From assembly GCF_042680125.1 (NCBI RefSeq), contig NZ_JBHTNY010000044.1: DNA of 61,725 bases. One strand, given 5' to 3'. Below the pieces are notes generated by a model. That model was not told where the DNA came from. It saw nothing but the letters and a program-made list of their open reading frames with translations, and did not search any database. Shown in pieces: positions 32,468-41,589 of the stretch. This DNA comes from Robinsoniella peoriensis (GTDB lineage: Bacteria; Bacillota; Clostridia; Lachnospirales; Lachnospiraceae). The translations under genes were made by a program, and so were the position numbers. The stretch's first letter is position 1. Each line of letters opens with the position of its first letter.

Positions 32468-33751
32468 TCAGGAAGTGGTAGTCATGGTATCCGGTTCTGA
32501 CTGGGATGACTGCAGTTCTTTCGTAAGTCGTACTGCCCGTCTGAAAAAAACGAACCCAAGGATAAACATAATTGCCAGGGCACCCACACCCAGATTTACC
32601 TTACCGGTAATCTGGCTGATGATACTTACCAGAGTGGTTCCAAGAAAAGAGGCTCCTTTTCCGCAGATATCCAGAATACCAAAGTATTCGCCGGATTTAT
32701 CGGGAGGGATAATCTTGGCAAAGAAGGAGCGGGACAGTGCCTGTACCGTTCCCTGAAACATGCCGACGCATATAGCTAATATCCAGAACTCTAACTGGGA
32801 ATCCAGCTGCATTGCAAACAGGGTGATGCCCAGATATGCTGCTATACAGATGGATATGAGCCGGGTAGTATCCTGCTTTTGTGCAATCCGTGCAAAGATA
32901 AGAACACAGGGAAAAGCAACGATCTGTGTCAGTAAAAGAGCCAGTAAGAGACCGGTGGTATCAAGACCCAGTGAGGTACCATACGCTGTTGCCATATCGA
33001 TGATGGTGTACACACCATCGATATAAAAGAAAAAAGCCAGCAGGAACATAAAAATATGCTTTTGGCGTTTCATATCTTTCAGGGTTCTAAAAAGCCTTCC
33101 AAAACTTTCTTTTGCAGCATTGCCTGATTTTTCTACATAATGTATCTGTCTGTAATTTTTAATCAGAGGCAGGGAAGAAACCAGCCACCAGACTGCCACA
33201 ATGCAAAAAGCCATAGCCATTGCCTGTGTCATGGTGAGTCCCAGCTTGCCTGCACCCAGTACCAGACCGAGACTTGCAATAAAAGGGATGCAGCTTCCGA
33301 TATAGCCCCAGGCATAGCCATGGGAAGATACTCTATCCATACGTTCAGATACCGTAATATCTGTGAGCATAGAGTCATAAAAAATATTTGCTGAAGAATA
33401 ACCAACTTTAGTGATAATAAAAATTCCCAGAAACCAGATCCAGGAGTGAAGGAAACCAAGAATAATACAGCCTGCAATTCCGACGCCAATGGAAAGGATA
33501 AAGAATTTTTTCTTATAGCTCCTGGTGTCTGATATCGTTCCTGCAATTGGACCGATCAGGGCAACTAAAATGGTAGAAATGGATGCAGCATAACCCCAGT
33601 AAGCAAGATAATTGACAGACGAAATATTGGCGTTGTCAGCGAGATAGTTAAAATATATAGGGATGATGGTAGAGACGAGCAGAATAAATGCAGAGTTTCC
33701 CACATCATATAAGATCCATTGCTTTTCTAAGGCAGTCAATTTAAATTTCAT
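32468..33751 (-). CDS. MFS transporter (UMF1/Atg22-like)
   Basis: A 427-residue major-facilitator protein with about 12 membrane segments. It begins KLTALEKQWILYDVGNSAF, typical of the UMF1 family; GPIAGTISDTRSYKKKFF near 70 is the loop 2-3 motif. Substrate unknown. ATG at 33751 is preceded by GAGAGG; a longer frame upstream lacks a site. Convergent with dinB, 19 bp apart. Confidence 0.85.
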   Translation of the reverse strand: MKFKLTALEKQWILYDVGNSAFILLVSTIIPIYFNYLADNANISSVNYLAYWGYAASISTILVALIGPIAGTISDTRSYKKKFFILSIGVGIAGCIILGFLHSWIWFLGIFIITKVGYSSANIFYDSMLTDITVSERMDRVSSHGYAWGYIGSCIPFIASLGLVLGAGKLGLTMTQAMAMAFCIVAVWWLVSSLPLIKNYRQIHYVEKSGNAAKESFGRLFRTLKDMKRQKHIFMFLLAFFFYIDGVYTIIDMATAYGTSLGLDTTGLLLALLLTQIVAFPCVLIFARIAQKQDTTRLISICIAAYLGITLFAMQLDSQLEFWILAICVGMFQGTVQALSRSFFAKIIPPDKSGEYFGILDICGKGASFLGTTLVSIISQITGKVNLGVGALAIMFILGFVFFRRAVRLTKELQSSQSEPDTMTTTS

Positions 33752-33916
33752 AGAAAGATACCTCTCTGTTATGGTTTGTAAGGGCGGATAGCCCTGGAAG
33801 TTCACTTGAAAGTTTCTGATATAAGATAATTCTTGTGCCGCCATAAAAATTATAGGAAATGGATGTAAAGTTTTCAAAAGTCAATGGTAAATTTCTTGTA
33901 AAAAATCCGGTTAAAT

Positions 33917-33962
33917 AAAAATCTCTTTCCGTTGGGGCAAACCTTTTGGAAAAGAGATTTTT
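33917..33962. terminator. Bidirectional hairpin between the MFS and uracil permease genes
   Basis: AAAATCTCTTTCC pairs with GGAAAAGAGATTTTT around a GTTGGGGCAAACCTTTT loop. On the minus strand it would terminate the uracil permease transcript. Confidence 0.8.
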
Positions 33963-33968
33963 ATATAC

Positions 33969-33984
33969 TTAAAACACGCTCTAG
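33969..33984. repeat. Solo MITE end forming the uracil permease stop
   Basis: Read on the minus strand, CTAGAGCGTGTTTTAAG is one terminal repeat of the MITE-like family. Its TAG is the stop codon of the permease gene. No second end is visible nearby. Confidence 0.6.
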
Positions 33985-35303
33985 GCTTCTTCTCTGTCGT
34001 TGGTCAGCTTCAGCTTATCAAAGATATAGAATAAAAGGGATAAAATCATACCAACGATACATGCAAGTACCATACCTTTTAATTCTACGTTACCAAGTGT
34101 AAGTGCCGCCCCAGAGAGTCCGGTGACAAAGACTACGGAAGTCAGTGTCAGGTTACGGCTTTTGCCGTAATCTACACCGGCATCTACCATGATACGGATA
34201 CCGGAAGTTCCGATCATACCGTAAAGCAGGAATGAAATACCGCCGATAACGGGTCCTGGAATGGTGTTGATTAATGCGGACATCGGTCCGATGAAAGAGC
34301 ACAGGATCGAGAGCACGGCAGCACCGCCGATTACGCGAACGGAGTATACTTTTGTCATAGCCATTACACCGATATTTTCACCATAAGTAGTAGTAGGTAC
34401 GGAGCCTACAAGACCGGATAACATGGTAGAGAAGTTATCGGCAAATAAAGAACGGTGAAGTCCCGGATCCTTTAGCAGGTCACGGCCAATGATCTTGCTG
34501 GTTACAACCTGATGCCCGATATGCTCAGAAGCAATTACCAGTATAACCGGAAGCAGTATCAGAACAGCTTCAGCCTTAAAGTGCGGAAGCTGGAAGCTTG
34601 GCAGGGAAATAAAAGGTGTTGCAAGTGCTTCCTTAATAGTGCCAAGGTCAATTACATTGAAAATGACGGCTGAAATATAACCGGCAATAATGGAGATCAG
34701 GATTGGTATGACTGCCAGGAACTTTTTGAAAAGTACATTTCCGAATACCGCAACTCCTAATGTGATTAAGAATACAATCAGGTTATTCATTGCTACCGGA
34801 GTAACCGTCTGCTCATACAAGCCGGATGCCTGATCCAGAGTATAAGATGTAGATGATAAAATTCCGGCGTTAGAAGCAGCCGTTCCAGCCAGTTCCAGTC
34901 CGATCAGGGCTACCACAGGACCCATGGCTGCCGGCGGCAGAACGATGTCAATCCACTTTGTCCCAAATTTGTAAATGATAAACGACAGGATACATCCGCA
35001 TAAACCGACGATAACAAAACCGCCCAGGGCGTATGAGTACCCCCATTTGGCAATTACAATACCAGCGGGTGCAAGAAAGGCAAAACTAGATCCGAGATAT
35101 GCAGGAGCTTTCCCTTTTGTAATAAGGATAAATAGAAGAGTACCGATACCATTGGTAAGCAATACGATTGCGGGGCTGATTCCAAAAATAAATGGAACAA
35201 GCACAGATGCGCCAAACATGGCAAACATGTGTTGAATACTCAGAGGAGCAAGCAGTTTAAATGGTACCTTGTCCTCAACTTGAATGATCTTTCTTTCGTT
35301 CAA
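33981..35303 (-). CDS. uraA: Uracil permease (NCS2 family)
   Basis: A 440-residue transporter with 12-14 membrane segments. Family segments include LAPLSIQHMFAMFGASVLVP at residues 18-37, APAYLGSSFAFLAP near 66, VVALIGLELAG near 130, IVIASEHIGHQ-like VIASEHIGHQVV near 255, and GSVPTTTYGENIGVMA near 300. It imports uracil with protons. A plausible minus-strand promoter (TTGTCA, 18-bp spacer, TATAAA) lies near 35345-35375. I saw no PyrR binding leader. Confidence 0.92.
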   Translation of the reverse strand: MNERKIIQVEDKVPFKLLAPLSIQHMFAMFGASVLVPFIFGISPAIVLLTNGIGTLLFILITKGKAPAYLGSSFAFLAPAGIVIAKWGYSYALGGFVIVGLCGCILSFIIYKFGTKWIDIVLPPAAMGPVVALIGLELAGTAASNAGILSSTSYTLDQASGLYEQTVTPVAMNNLIVFLITLGVAVFGNVLFKKFLAVIPILISIIAGYISAVIFNVIDLGTIKEALATPFISLPSFQLPHFKAEAVLILLPVILVIASEHIGHQVVTSKIIGRDLLKDPGLHRSLFADNFSTMLSGLVGSVPTTTYGENIGVMAMTKVYSVRVIGGAAVLSILCSFIGPMSALINTIPGPVIGGISFLLYGMIGTSGIRIMVDAGVDYGKSRNLTLTSVVFVTGLSGAALTLGNVELKGMVLACIVGMILSLLFYIFDKLKLTNDREEA

Positions 35304-35464
35304 GAAAATTCCCTCCCTGTTTTATGATTATTTTTAACTCTTTATACTATATCATACAAAAACATGACAAGAAAGAAAAAAATGTTGAAATTGATCAGAA
35401 ATTGTTGATGAAAGAGCGGGAGGGAACGGATATTACAAAAAACAGCTGAAAAACGTTATTACAA

Positions 35465-36046
35465 TTACAGCTGGGGAAGTCCCAGGTAGTTCAAAAGTCC
35501 CACGTAAATGCCATATGCAAACTGATACTGGTCATCCCTTAAATGCTGTGCATCGCTGGTGTTACTGATATAAGCCAGTTCTACCAGAACCGCCGGCATA
35601 TTTGTGCGGCGCAGTACGTACAGGCCGGGATTGATCCGGACACCATTATCCTTTGTCCCTACCCGGCGCACAATTTCATCCACTATTTCCTGTCCCAGAT
35701 AATAAGGCGCTGAGTCCGGGCGATAGACGTAGACTTCAGTACCGTTGATGGCAGGATTTGTATTAGAGTTGACGTGGATGCTGATAAAATAGTCAGCAGG
35801 CCAGCTGTTTGCCATATTTACACGTTCACGAAGGCTGGTGGCATTACTGGTACCGAGAACTTCAGTAGGTGAATTACGGGAGGTACGAACCTCGAAACGG
35901 GGATCCGCGGCGAGTAGATCTGCAAGATAGGCTCCTACCGTGTAGGTGATATCCTGCTCCCGAAGACCGTTGCCCTCGGCTCCGGCATTGAAGCCACTGG
36001 GATTGTGTCCCTGGTCTACAAAGATACGAATTGCCAAAAGTATCAC
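35465..36046 (-). CDS. N-acetylmuramoyl-L-alanine amidase (Amidase_3)
   Basis: A 193-residue Zn amidase domain. The zinc ligands are His in VDQGHNP near 13, Glu in GLREQDI near 29 and His in FISIHVNSN near 92; the catalytic Glu is in AVLVELAYISN near 157. There is no signal peptide or wall-binding domain, so it may act during spore formation or lysis, or be exported otherwise. The start is GTG 36046 with a weak site; TTG five codons later is an alternative. Confidence 0.85.
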   Translation of the reverse strand: MILLAIRIFVDQGHNPSGFNAGAEGNGLREQDITYTVGAYLADLLAADPRFEVRTSRNSPTEVLGTSNATSLRERVNMANSWPADYFISIHVNSNTNPAINGTEVYVYRPDSAPYYLGQEIVDEIVRRVGTKDNGVRINPGLYVLRRTNMPAVLVELAYISNTSDAQHLRDDQYQFAYGIYVGLLNYLGLPQL

Positions 36047-36133
36047 ATCTTTTCTATATTATGGTATCTGTATATTATATGAAAAAGCAGGGATAGCGTG
36101 CAGAAAATTATGGTTTTTCTGCATGCTATATAA

Positions 36134-36162
36134 TTGAATTTTGCAGAAAAGCAAGGTATAAT
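36134..36162 (+). promoter_or_regulatory. Promoter of the GGDEF/EAL gene
   Basis: TTGAAT at 36134-36139, a 17-bp spacer and TATAAT at 36157-36162. Just upstream, TGCAGAAAA pairs with TTTTTCTGCA (36099-36124), a palindrome between the divergent amidase and this gene. The promoter rules out the ATG at 36134 as a start. Confidence 0.8.
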
Positions 36163-36217
36163 AAAAGCATTCCAAATTAACGAATTATTGACTGAAGCGT
36201 CCGTATATGGAGGAACC

Positions 36218-39200
36218 ATGGAGACAGAAAATAACAAGAACTACGGGAACAATATCCCCTGCGGCGTGTGCAGGATGAAATGCGATAAAGTATTTACTAT
36301 TTTATGGGCAAATGACCGTTATTATAAAACGTTCGGATATACAGGAGAAGAAGCTGGGCAGGAAGAATTAAACAACGCAAAGAAGATAATCTATCCGGGG
36401 GATTATCAGAGACTTGTCCGTATGCTGCATAAAAAGATTGCGCAAAATATATATGATTTTGAATGTGAGCACCGTTATATCCACAGATCCGGCAAATTGT
36501 TGTGGATGAGAGTAGCATCCGCTTATGATCCGGGTCAGGGTGGTACACTTACCTGCGCTATTACGGATATTACGAACCAAAAGAGTGCAGAAGAGTCACT
36601 GGCATTAAAAGAAGAAGAAAACAGAATCGCTTTTGCAATGACCGGTAAAATCATGGATGTATTTGATATCAAAACAAGAACACTGTACATAGAAAAAAGG
36701 GGAGCTCAAAGTTTTGGACTTCCGGAAGTTATTACAAATATGCCGGATGAAATTTTGAATACGGAGGTGGTAATTGAAGATAGTAAAGCGGAAGTATCCC
36801 GTTTTTTCCAGTCGATGCTGGATGGTATTCCGATGGGGGAAATTATAGTACGTTTAAAAAACAGAAAGGGCAGTCTCAACTGGTATAGGATGAAATACCG
36901 GCTTACTTATAGTGTGAACGGCGAAGTGCTGCGGGGCATTATCATATATGAGGATTATACGGTTCAGCGGGAAAAAGAAGCAGCCTATGAAAAATGGCGG
37001 AAGTATAATGAGAACCAGCTTGCAGGGGAGATTGTGTCCTATGAATGTAATCTGAATGAGAATACGGTGGAACATGTCGGCGGTCCCATGGCGGAAGAAC
37101 TTCCGCAAAAAATAGATACCTATGATGAACTGGCTGCATTTGTGACAAAACAGTGGGTCTTTGAGGAAGACAGACAAACGTTTGAGCGTTTTTTTACCAG
37201 AAGCAGATTGATTGAAAAGTATTATAAAAAAGACTGCAGCCTTAAAATTGACTGCAGGTTTTTGGATTCCCAGGGTAAACTTTTCTGGACGGAGATCAGC
37301 ACATTTTTACTTCCGGATCTTGATACAGACGAAGTCAAAGCAATGATCCTGTTTCGAAATATTGACAAAGAAAAAAGAAGAAGCATTGAACTGGAGAATC
37401 GTTCTCAAATCGATCCCCTGACGGGTCTGCTGAACCGGGGTACGGTTATCGAAGAAGTATCGGGACTGTTAGATAACAGTCCGCTGTCCAGCAGGCATAT
37501 TTTTATAATGGTGGACATTGATTTCTTTAAATCTTTGAATGATCAGATGGGACATCAGTTTGGAGACCAGGTTTTAAGAGAGATTGCCAATATTTTAAAG
37601 ACTTCCGTTCGTATAAATGATATTGTTGGGCGTCTGGGCGGGGATGAATTTGTAATTTGTTTAAGGGATATCCCCCTGAATACGCTTTTGGAACAGAAGC
37701 TTGGAAATATCGTCATGCAGCTTTCAAAGCATTATGAGGAGGGAATCTGTGTATCCGGCAGTATGGGTGTGGCAGTTTATCCAAAGGACGGAACCAGCTT
37801 TGACGAACTTTATATGCGTGCGGATGCCGCACTTTATACAGCCAAGGAGATGGGACGCAATCAGTTTGTATTCTATCAGCAGGGAATGGAACACAAACAA
37901 AAGGACCGAAACAGATGTAAGGATGAAGGGGAATCCGGTACAGGCAGCCAATCCGGCAGTCAGAATCATAAAAGTATAGGCAGTAAAGAGTATCTTGCAG
38001 AGATTAATGCTATGCACCATCTGGAGGAAAGTAATCTGATTTACAGTTATTTAAATTCCGTTCATCATATTTTTAAAGATATGATCGTCATGAATGTTTC
38101 AAAGAATTATTACAGGCGGATGCTCAATGAGAGCGAAGAAAATTTGCATAAATGGGAGAAGGGAGATCTCCATGCTGAACTGGAGGTTATAGTCAAAGAC
38201 CGGATTCATCCCGAAGACGGGGTACGCTTTAAACAGTTTACGAACTGGGACCTGGTGAGAAAAGCGATGCAGGAAGGCAAAACAACAGTGTATGGAGAAT
38301 TCAGAGGAAGAGCGCAGGGAGACAACTATAAATGGGAGGCGTTTTCTCTGGTGCCTATGAACGGTGGAAATGATGATGAAATGTACCTGTGTTTTATTCA
38401 GGATATCCATGCTGTTAAAATCCGTGAGGAAGAAAACCGTACTCTCCAGATACAGGTACGCAGACAGATTGAAGATGAATGTTACCGACGAATCATGGAA
38501 TTGTCAGGGACAATATTACTGGAATATGACAGAGAGGATGACAGTTACTATGCATCGCCTCCGGCAAAACAGTTTACATTAATCAAAAATGTAGGGAGCG
38601 ACAGAAACCAGCGCTTTATTACCCGGGATGATGTTCACCCCAATGACTGGGAACAGGCTAGAATGATTTCTAAAAAAGTGATGGATGGTGCCATGAATGC
38701 AGGAACTACCGTTCGTCTGAAAAAAACGGACGGTCAATTCATGTGGTGTCATATTGTTCTTACCGTGTTAAGGGCGGAGGATGGTTCTGTTAACCGGTCT
38801 CTGTTTACAATAACAGATGTAGATGAAGCTACTAGAAACAGACGGGAGCTTGAATACAGGGCAGAATATGATGATCTAACCGGTTGTTCTAATTTCAGCA
38901 GGTTTAAAATAGAAGCTAAACAAATTTTGGAAAACAGAAATGAAAAGAAATATGCGCTGTGGTATTGTGATCTGCGTAATTTTAAATTAGTAAACAATGT
39001 CTATGGCTATGATTTTGGAGACAGAGTACTGCAGTATTGGGCAAAGATCAGCAGCCGGGACCAGCGCGAAGGAGAAATATTTGCCAGGGTGTCGGCAGAT
39101 CACTTTGTTTCCCTACTTTGGTATGACAGTATCGATGAGCTGGAGATGCGGTTCCAGAAAAATGCAGGGCTACTGGCAAAATTCAAAGGACTGGCCGGAA

Positions 39201-40135
39201 AAAAACTGCTGCTGGAAATGGTTGCGGGGATCTATCTGGTAGAAAAACACGGGAAGACCATAGGGATAGAAGATATGATAGATTGTGCCAATCTTGCTCA
39301 AAAAAGTGTAAAAGTATTAGAAGGCAGTAAATATGCAGTCTATACAGAAGAAATGCGCAGGCAGATTCTATCGGAAAAAGAAATGGAATCGGCTATGTAT
39401 AAAGCTTTGGAGAACCGGGAATTCTGCGCTTATTTTCAGCCTATCGCTGAGATTCAGGACGGAATACGGGTAAGTGGGGCAGAGACCCTGGCAAGGTGGA
39501 TACGTCCGGGTTATGGTGTGGTTCCGCCCAACAGATTCATTCCGCTGTTTGAAAAAAATGGTTTTATTATTGATCTGGACAGTTATATGTTTGAAGAAGC
39601 CTGCCGTTTTCTGCGCAAATGGCTGGATGAAGGACGGGAGCCCATTAAAATATCGGTTAATGTCTCCAGAATAAGTGTATTTCAACGGGATTTTTCCAGA
39701 CATTATAGCAGGCTAAAGGAAAAATATAATATACCGAATGGCCTGCTGGAATTAGAGTGTACGGAATCAGTGCTGGTTGAGAATGCAGAACTTCTGGAAA
39801 TGGTTATGCGTACCATGCGCGTAAGCGGTTTTTTCTTCTCTATGGATGATTTTGGTTCCGGGTATTCTTCCCTGAATCTGCTAAAAGACATTACCGTAGA
39901 CATACTGAAGCTGGATATGATGTTTTTCCGTAATGAAAACCTGAAGGAGCCTCGTCATCAGACTATTATATCCAGTATTATCTCCATGGCGAAGGCATTG
40001 AATATGAAGGTTGTGGCTGAGGGTGTGGAAACAGAAGAGCAATTGCAGCTGCTACGTGAATTCGGGTGTGATTATATCCAGGGGTATCTGATCAGCAGGC
40101 CGATACCTGCGGAAGAATTTGAAAATCAGTTTTAG
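36218..40135 (+). CDS. Multi-PAS diguanylate cyclase/phosphodiesterase, double GGDEF plus EAL
   Basis: A 1305-residue cytosolic protein. Three PAS-like domains span about 10-385. The first GGDEF domain (about 390-560) has intact VGRLGGDEFVI and an inhibitory-site RIND five residues before it, so it can make cyclic di-GMP. Two more PAS-like regions follow (about 590-880). The second GGDEF is degenerate (ARVSADHFVSL). The EAL domain (about 1050-1300) retains AETLARW, VNVSR, LECTES, MDDFGSGYSS, ILKLD and VAEGVET, so phosphodiesterase activity is likely. No membrane segments. ATG 36218 follows GGAGG. Confidence 0.9.
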   Translation: METENNKNYGNNIPCGVCRMKCDKVFTILWANDRYYKTFGYTGEEAGQEELNNAKKIIYPGDYQRLVRMLHKKIAQNIYDFECEHRYIHRSGKLLWMRVASAYDPGQGGTLTCAITDITNQKSAEESLALKEEENRIAFAMTGKIMDVFDIKTRTLYIEKRGAQSFGLPEVITNMPDEILNTEVVIEDSKAEVSRFFQSMLDGIPMGEIIVRLKNRKGSLNWYRMKYRLTYSVNGEVLRGIIIYEDYTVQREKEAAYEKWRKYNENQLAGEIVSYECNLNENTVEHVGGPMAEELPQKIDTYDELAAFVTKQWVFEEDRQTFERFFTRSRLIEKYYKKDCSLKIDCRFLDSQGKLFWTEISTFLLPDLDTDEVKAMILFRNIDKEKRRSIELENRSQIDPLTGLLNRGTVIEEVSGLLDNSPLSSRHIFIMVDIDFFKSLNDQMGHQFGDQVLREIANILKTSVRINDIVGRLGGDEFVICLRDIPLNTLLEQKLGNIVMQLSKHYEEGICVSGSMGVAVYPKDGTSFDELYMRADAALYTAKEMGRNQFVFYQQGMEHKQKDRNRCKDEGESGTGSQSGSQNHKSIGSKEYLAEINAMHHLEESNLIYSYLNSVHHIFKDMIVMNVSKNYYRRMLNESEENLHKWEKGDLHAELEVIVKDRIHPEDGVRFKQFTNWDLVRKAMQEGKTTVYGEFRGRAQGDNYKWEAFSLVPMNGGNDDEMYLCFIQDIHAVKIREEENRTLQIQVRRQIEDECYRRIMELSGTILLEYDREDDSYYASPPAKQFTLIKNVGSDRNQRFITRDDVHPNDWEQARMISKKVMDGAMNAGTTVRLKKTDGQFMWCHIVLTVLRAEDGSVNRSLFTITDVDEATRNRRELEYRAEYDDLTGCSNFSRFKIEAKQILENRNEKKYALWYCDLRNFKLVNNVYGYDFGDRVLQYWAKISSRDQREGEIFARVSADHFVSLLWYDSIDELEMRFQKNAGLLAKFKGLAGKKLLLEMVAGIYLVEKHGKTIGIEDMIDCANLAQKSVKVLEGSKYAVYTEEMRRQILSEKEMESAMYKALENREFCAYFQPIAEIQDGIRVSGAETLARWIRPGYGVVPPNRFIPLFEKNGFIIDLDSYMFEEACRFLRKWLDEGREPIKISVNVSRISVFQRDFSRHYSRLKEKYNIPNGLLELECTESVLVENAELLEMVMRTMRVSGFFFSMDDFGSGYSSLNLLKDITVDILKLDMMFFRNENLKEPRHQTIISSIISMAKALNMKVVAEGVETEEQLQLLREFGCDYIQGYLISRPIPAEEFENQF

Positions 40136-40154
40136 AATATTTTAGAAAAAAAGG

Positions 40155-40226
40155 GATCGCTGCAGAGCAAATTTCAAACCAGATATGAAATGCAGTCCGG
40201 TATAAGAAATGATTTCTGCAGCGATC
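40155..40226. terminator. Bidirectional terminator with a long loop
   Basis: GATCGCTGCAGA pairs with TTCTGCAGCGATC across about 46 bases, with A and T runs on the outer sides. It serves the GGDEF/EAL gene and the convergent gene at 40232. Confidence 0.7.
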
Positions 40227-40231
40227 TATTT

Positions 40232-40795
40232 TTATTGGGAACAAGAACATTGTTTCAGATTAAGCTTTTCCTTCCTAAACTTATTGTCTAAAAAGATTTG
40301 AAAGTGCTCGGCTGAGCCGATTGTAAAATTATTTTTTCCCAGAGCCAGATATCTGCTGCCATGCTCCAGAAAATAATAATTTTCAATTAATGTCCAGCTT
40401 TTAATGCCGGACCAGTCCACAACCGTTGTTTCTTCCGGAGTGATCTGGGTGAGCGTACTGGGGGTAATCTGAAAAGTCATCTTTTTGCCGCAAAGGCAGG
40501 ATTGTTTTGACTTGCGAAGCTTACGAACAAAGGATCTCTTGTAAAAATCTTTTGCAAAATAAATAAAGATAATTCCAAGAACCAATGCACACATTCCGGC
40601 AGCACCCAGGCTCCAGCTTCTTAAATGCGGAGCCTGGCTTAAAGCCAAAACACTTACGAGCAGAAAGCCAATTCCCCAAAGCTGGTAACGTTTCACTGCT
40701 TTAAATGCCGGAGTATCATTTTCTAACAAGGTATTATAATATAATTTTTCAAATCCATCATCATAAGACGTTTCATTCTGAAATAAAAGTTCCAA
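40232..40795 (-). CDS. Membrane protein with YcxB-like C-terminal domain
   Basis: A 187-residue protein with two membrane segments (near 50-70 and 75-95) and a C-terminal domain with TFQITPSTLTQITPEETTVVDWSGI and YLALGKNNFTI, resembling the YcxB-like fold. Function unknown. I place the start at TTG 40795, eight bases after AAGGAGG; earlier in-frame ATG codons have no such site. Confidence 0.7.
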   Translation of the reverse strand: MELLFQNETSYDDGFEKLYYNTLLENDTPAFKAVKRYQLWGIGFLLVSVLALSQAPHLRSWSLGAAGMCALVLGIIFIYFAKDFYKRSFVRKLRKSKQSCLCGKKMTFQITPSTLTQITPEETTVVDWSGIKSWTLIENYYFLEHGSRYLALGKNNFTIGSAEHFQIFLDNKFRKEKLNLKQCSCSQ

Positions 40796-41029
40796 GATAC
40801 ACACCTCCTTTTGAGTCTGATAAATCATTGCAATAATCGGCACGCGCTGTCCTGCTAAAATTAAATTCATATATCTTTGATGCAGGTATTTTACAGACAT
40901 GCTTTGATTGTCTATTATATACGGTAAATGTGATTTTTATATGAAAAATCAGAGAAAGAATACAATATTGCTGATATTAGGTTACGGTTTTCCTTTAATT
41001 ACTACTTTAATTAAAGAACAGATTCTGAT

Positions 41030-41056
41030 ATAATAACAAAAACAGAACAAATGTTC
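41030..41056 (+). promoter_or_regulatory. Promoter with LexA-like box before an unknown gene
   Basis: TATAAT at 41030-41035 (weak -35 TTTAAT at 41007-41012) is followed by GAACAAATGTTC at 41045-41056, a perfect 12-bp palindrome matching the GAAC-N4-GTTC core of Gram-positive LexA boxes. It would overlap the transcription start. Confidence 0.65.
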
Positions 41057-41079
41057 GAAAAACGTAAGGAGGAATTATC

Positions 41080-41397
41080 GTGGCGTTTGGTACAGGGATT
41101 AATATGGATTCACCGGATGCGGGAAGAATTCGGGGAAAGCAGATAGAAATAGCATGTTACTGCTGGTTTACCCGAACAGGAATCAGCATACCGCGATTAG
41201 TGAAATACCAGGATGAAGAAGGAGAAATTCACACGATTGGCAACATTCGTGTACTGTGCTCCGAGCAGAAGAACTTTGCCGGGGTTTCTTCCATGGAATA
41301 TCAATGTGAGATGGTGGCAGAAGGGATTATGAAAAATGTGAAGCTGATTTTTTTTCCCGATAAGAAAAAATGGGTGATGGTTTACGGGAATGCGTGA
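41080..41397 (+). CDS. Unknown 105-residue protein, possibly SOS-controlled
   Basis: A small soluble protein starting at GTG 41080 after AAGGAGG. I recognise no family. Beta-rich text such as IACYCWFTRTG, YQDEEGEIHTIGNIRVL and LIFFPDKKKWVMVY suggests a single compact domain with three or four strands. Three cysteines are present without a metal pattern. It stands alone, with a LexA-like palindrome over its promoter; its downstream hairpin (41407-41436) has no T tract. Confidence 0.65.
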   Translation: MAFGTGINMDSPDAGRIRGKQIEIACYCWFTRTGISIPRLVKYQDEEGEIHTIGNIRVLCSEQKNFAGVSSMEYQCEMVAEGIMKNVKLIFFPDKKKWVMVYGNA

Positions 41398-41426
41398 TAA
41401 AATATGGGATTGGAGGACGGAGCATA

Positions 41427-41464
41427 TTGCCAATCCAAATGGTCTATGCTATACTTCCTATTAG
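41427..41464 (+). promoter_or_regulatory. Promoter and TTCCTA motif of the first cysteine synthase
   Basis: TTGCCA at 41427-41432 and TATACT at 41450-41455 are 17 bp apart. TTCCTATTAG directly follows the -10. The same TTCCTA/TAGGAA motif is near the second Rrf2 gene (43751-43760) and metY (44258-44266), suggesting shared control. Confidence 0.65.
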
Positions 41465-41589
41465 AAAATTGTAGGTCTAAAACAGGACTTTACAGATTAT
41501 CATGATATTAATCAGCATAAATTTTAGTATCGAAAACGATGCCAGTTTAAAGAGTTGAAAATAAAGAAATGGAAAGGAAACCGCAGGAA

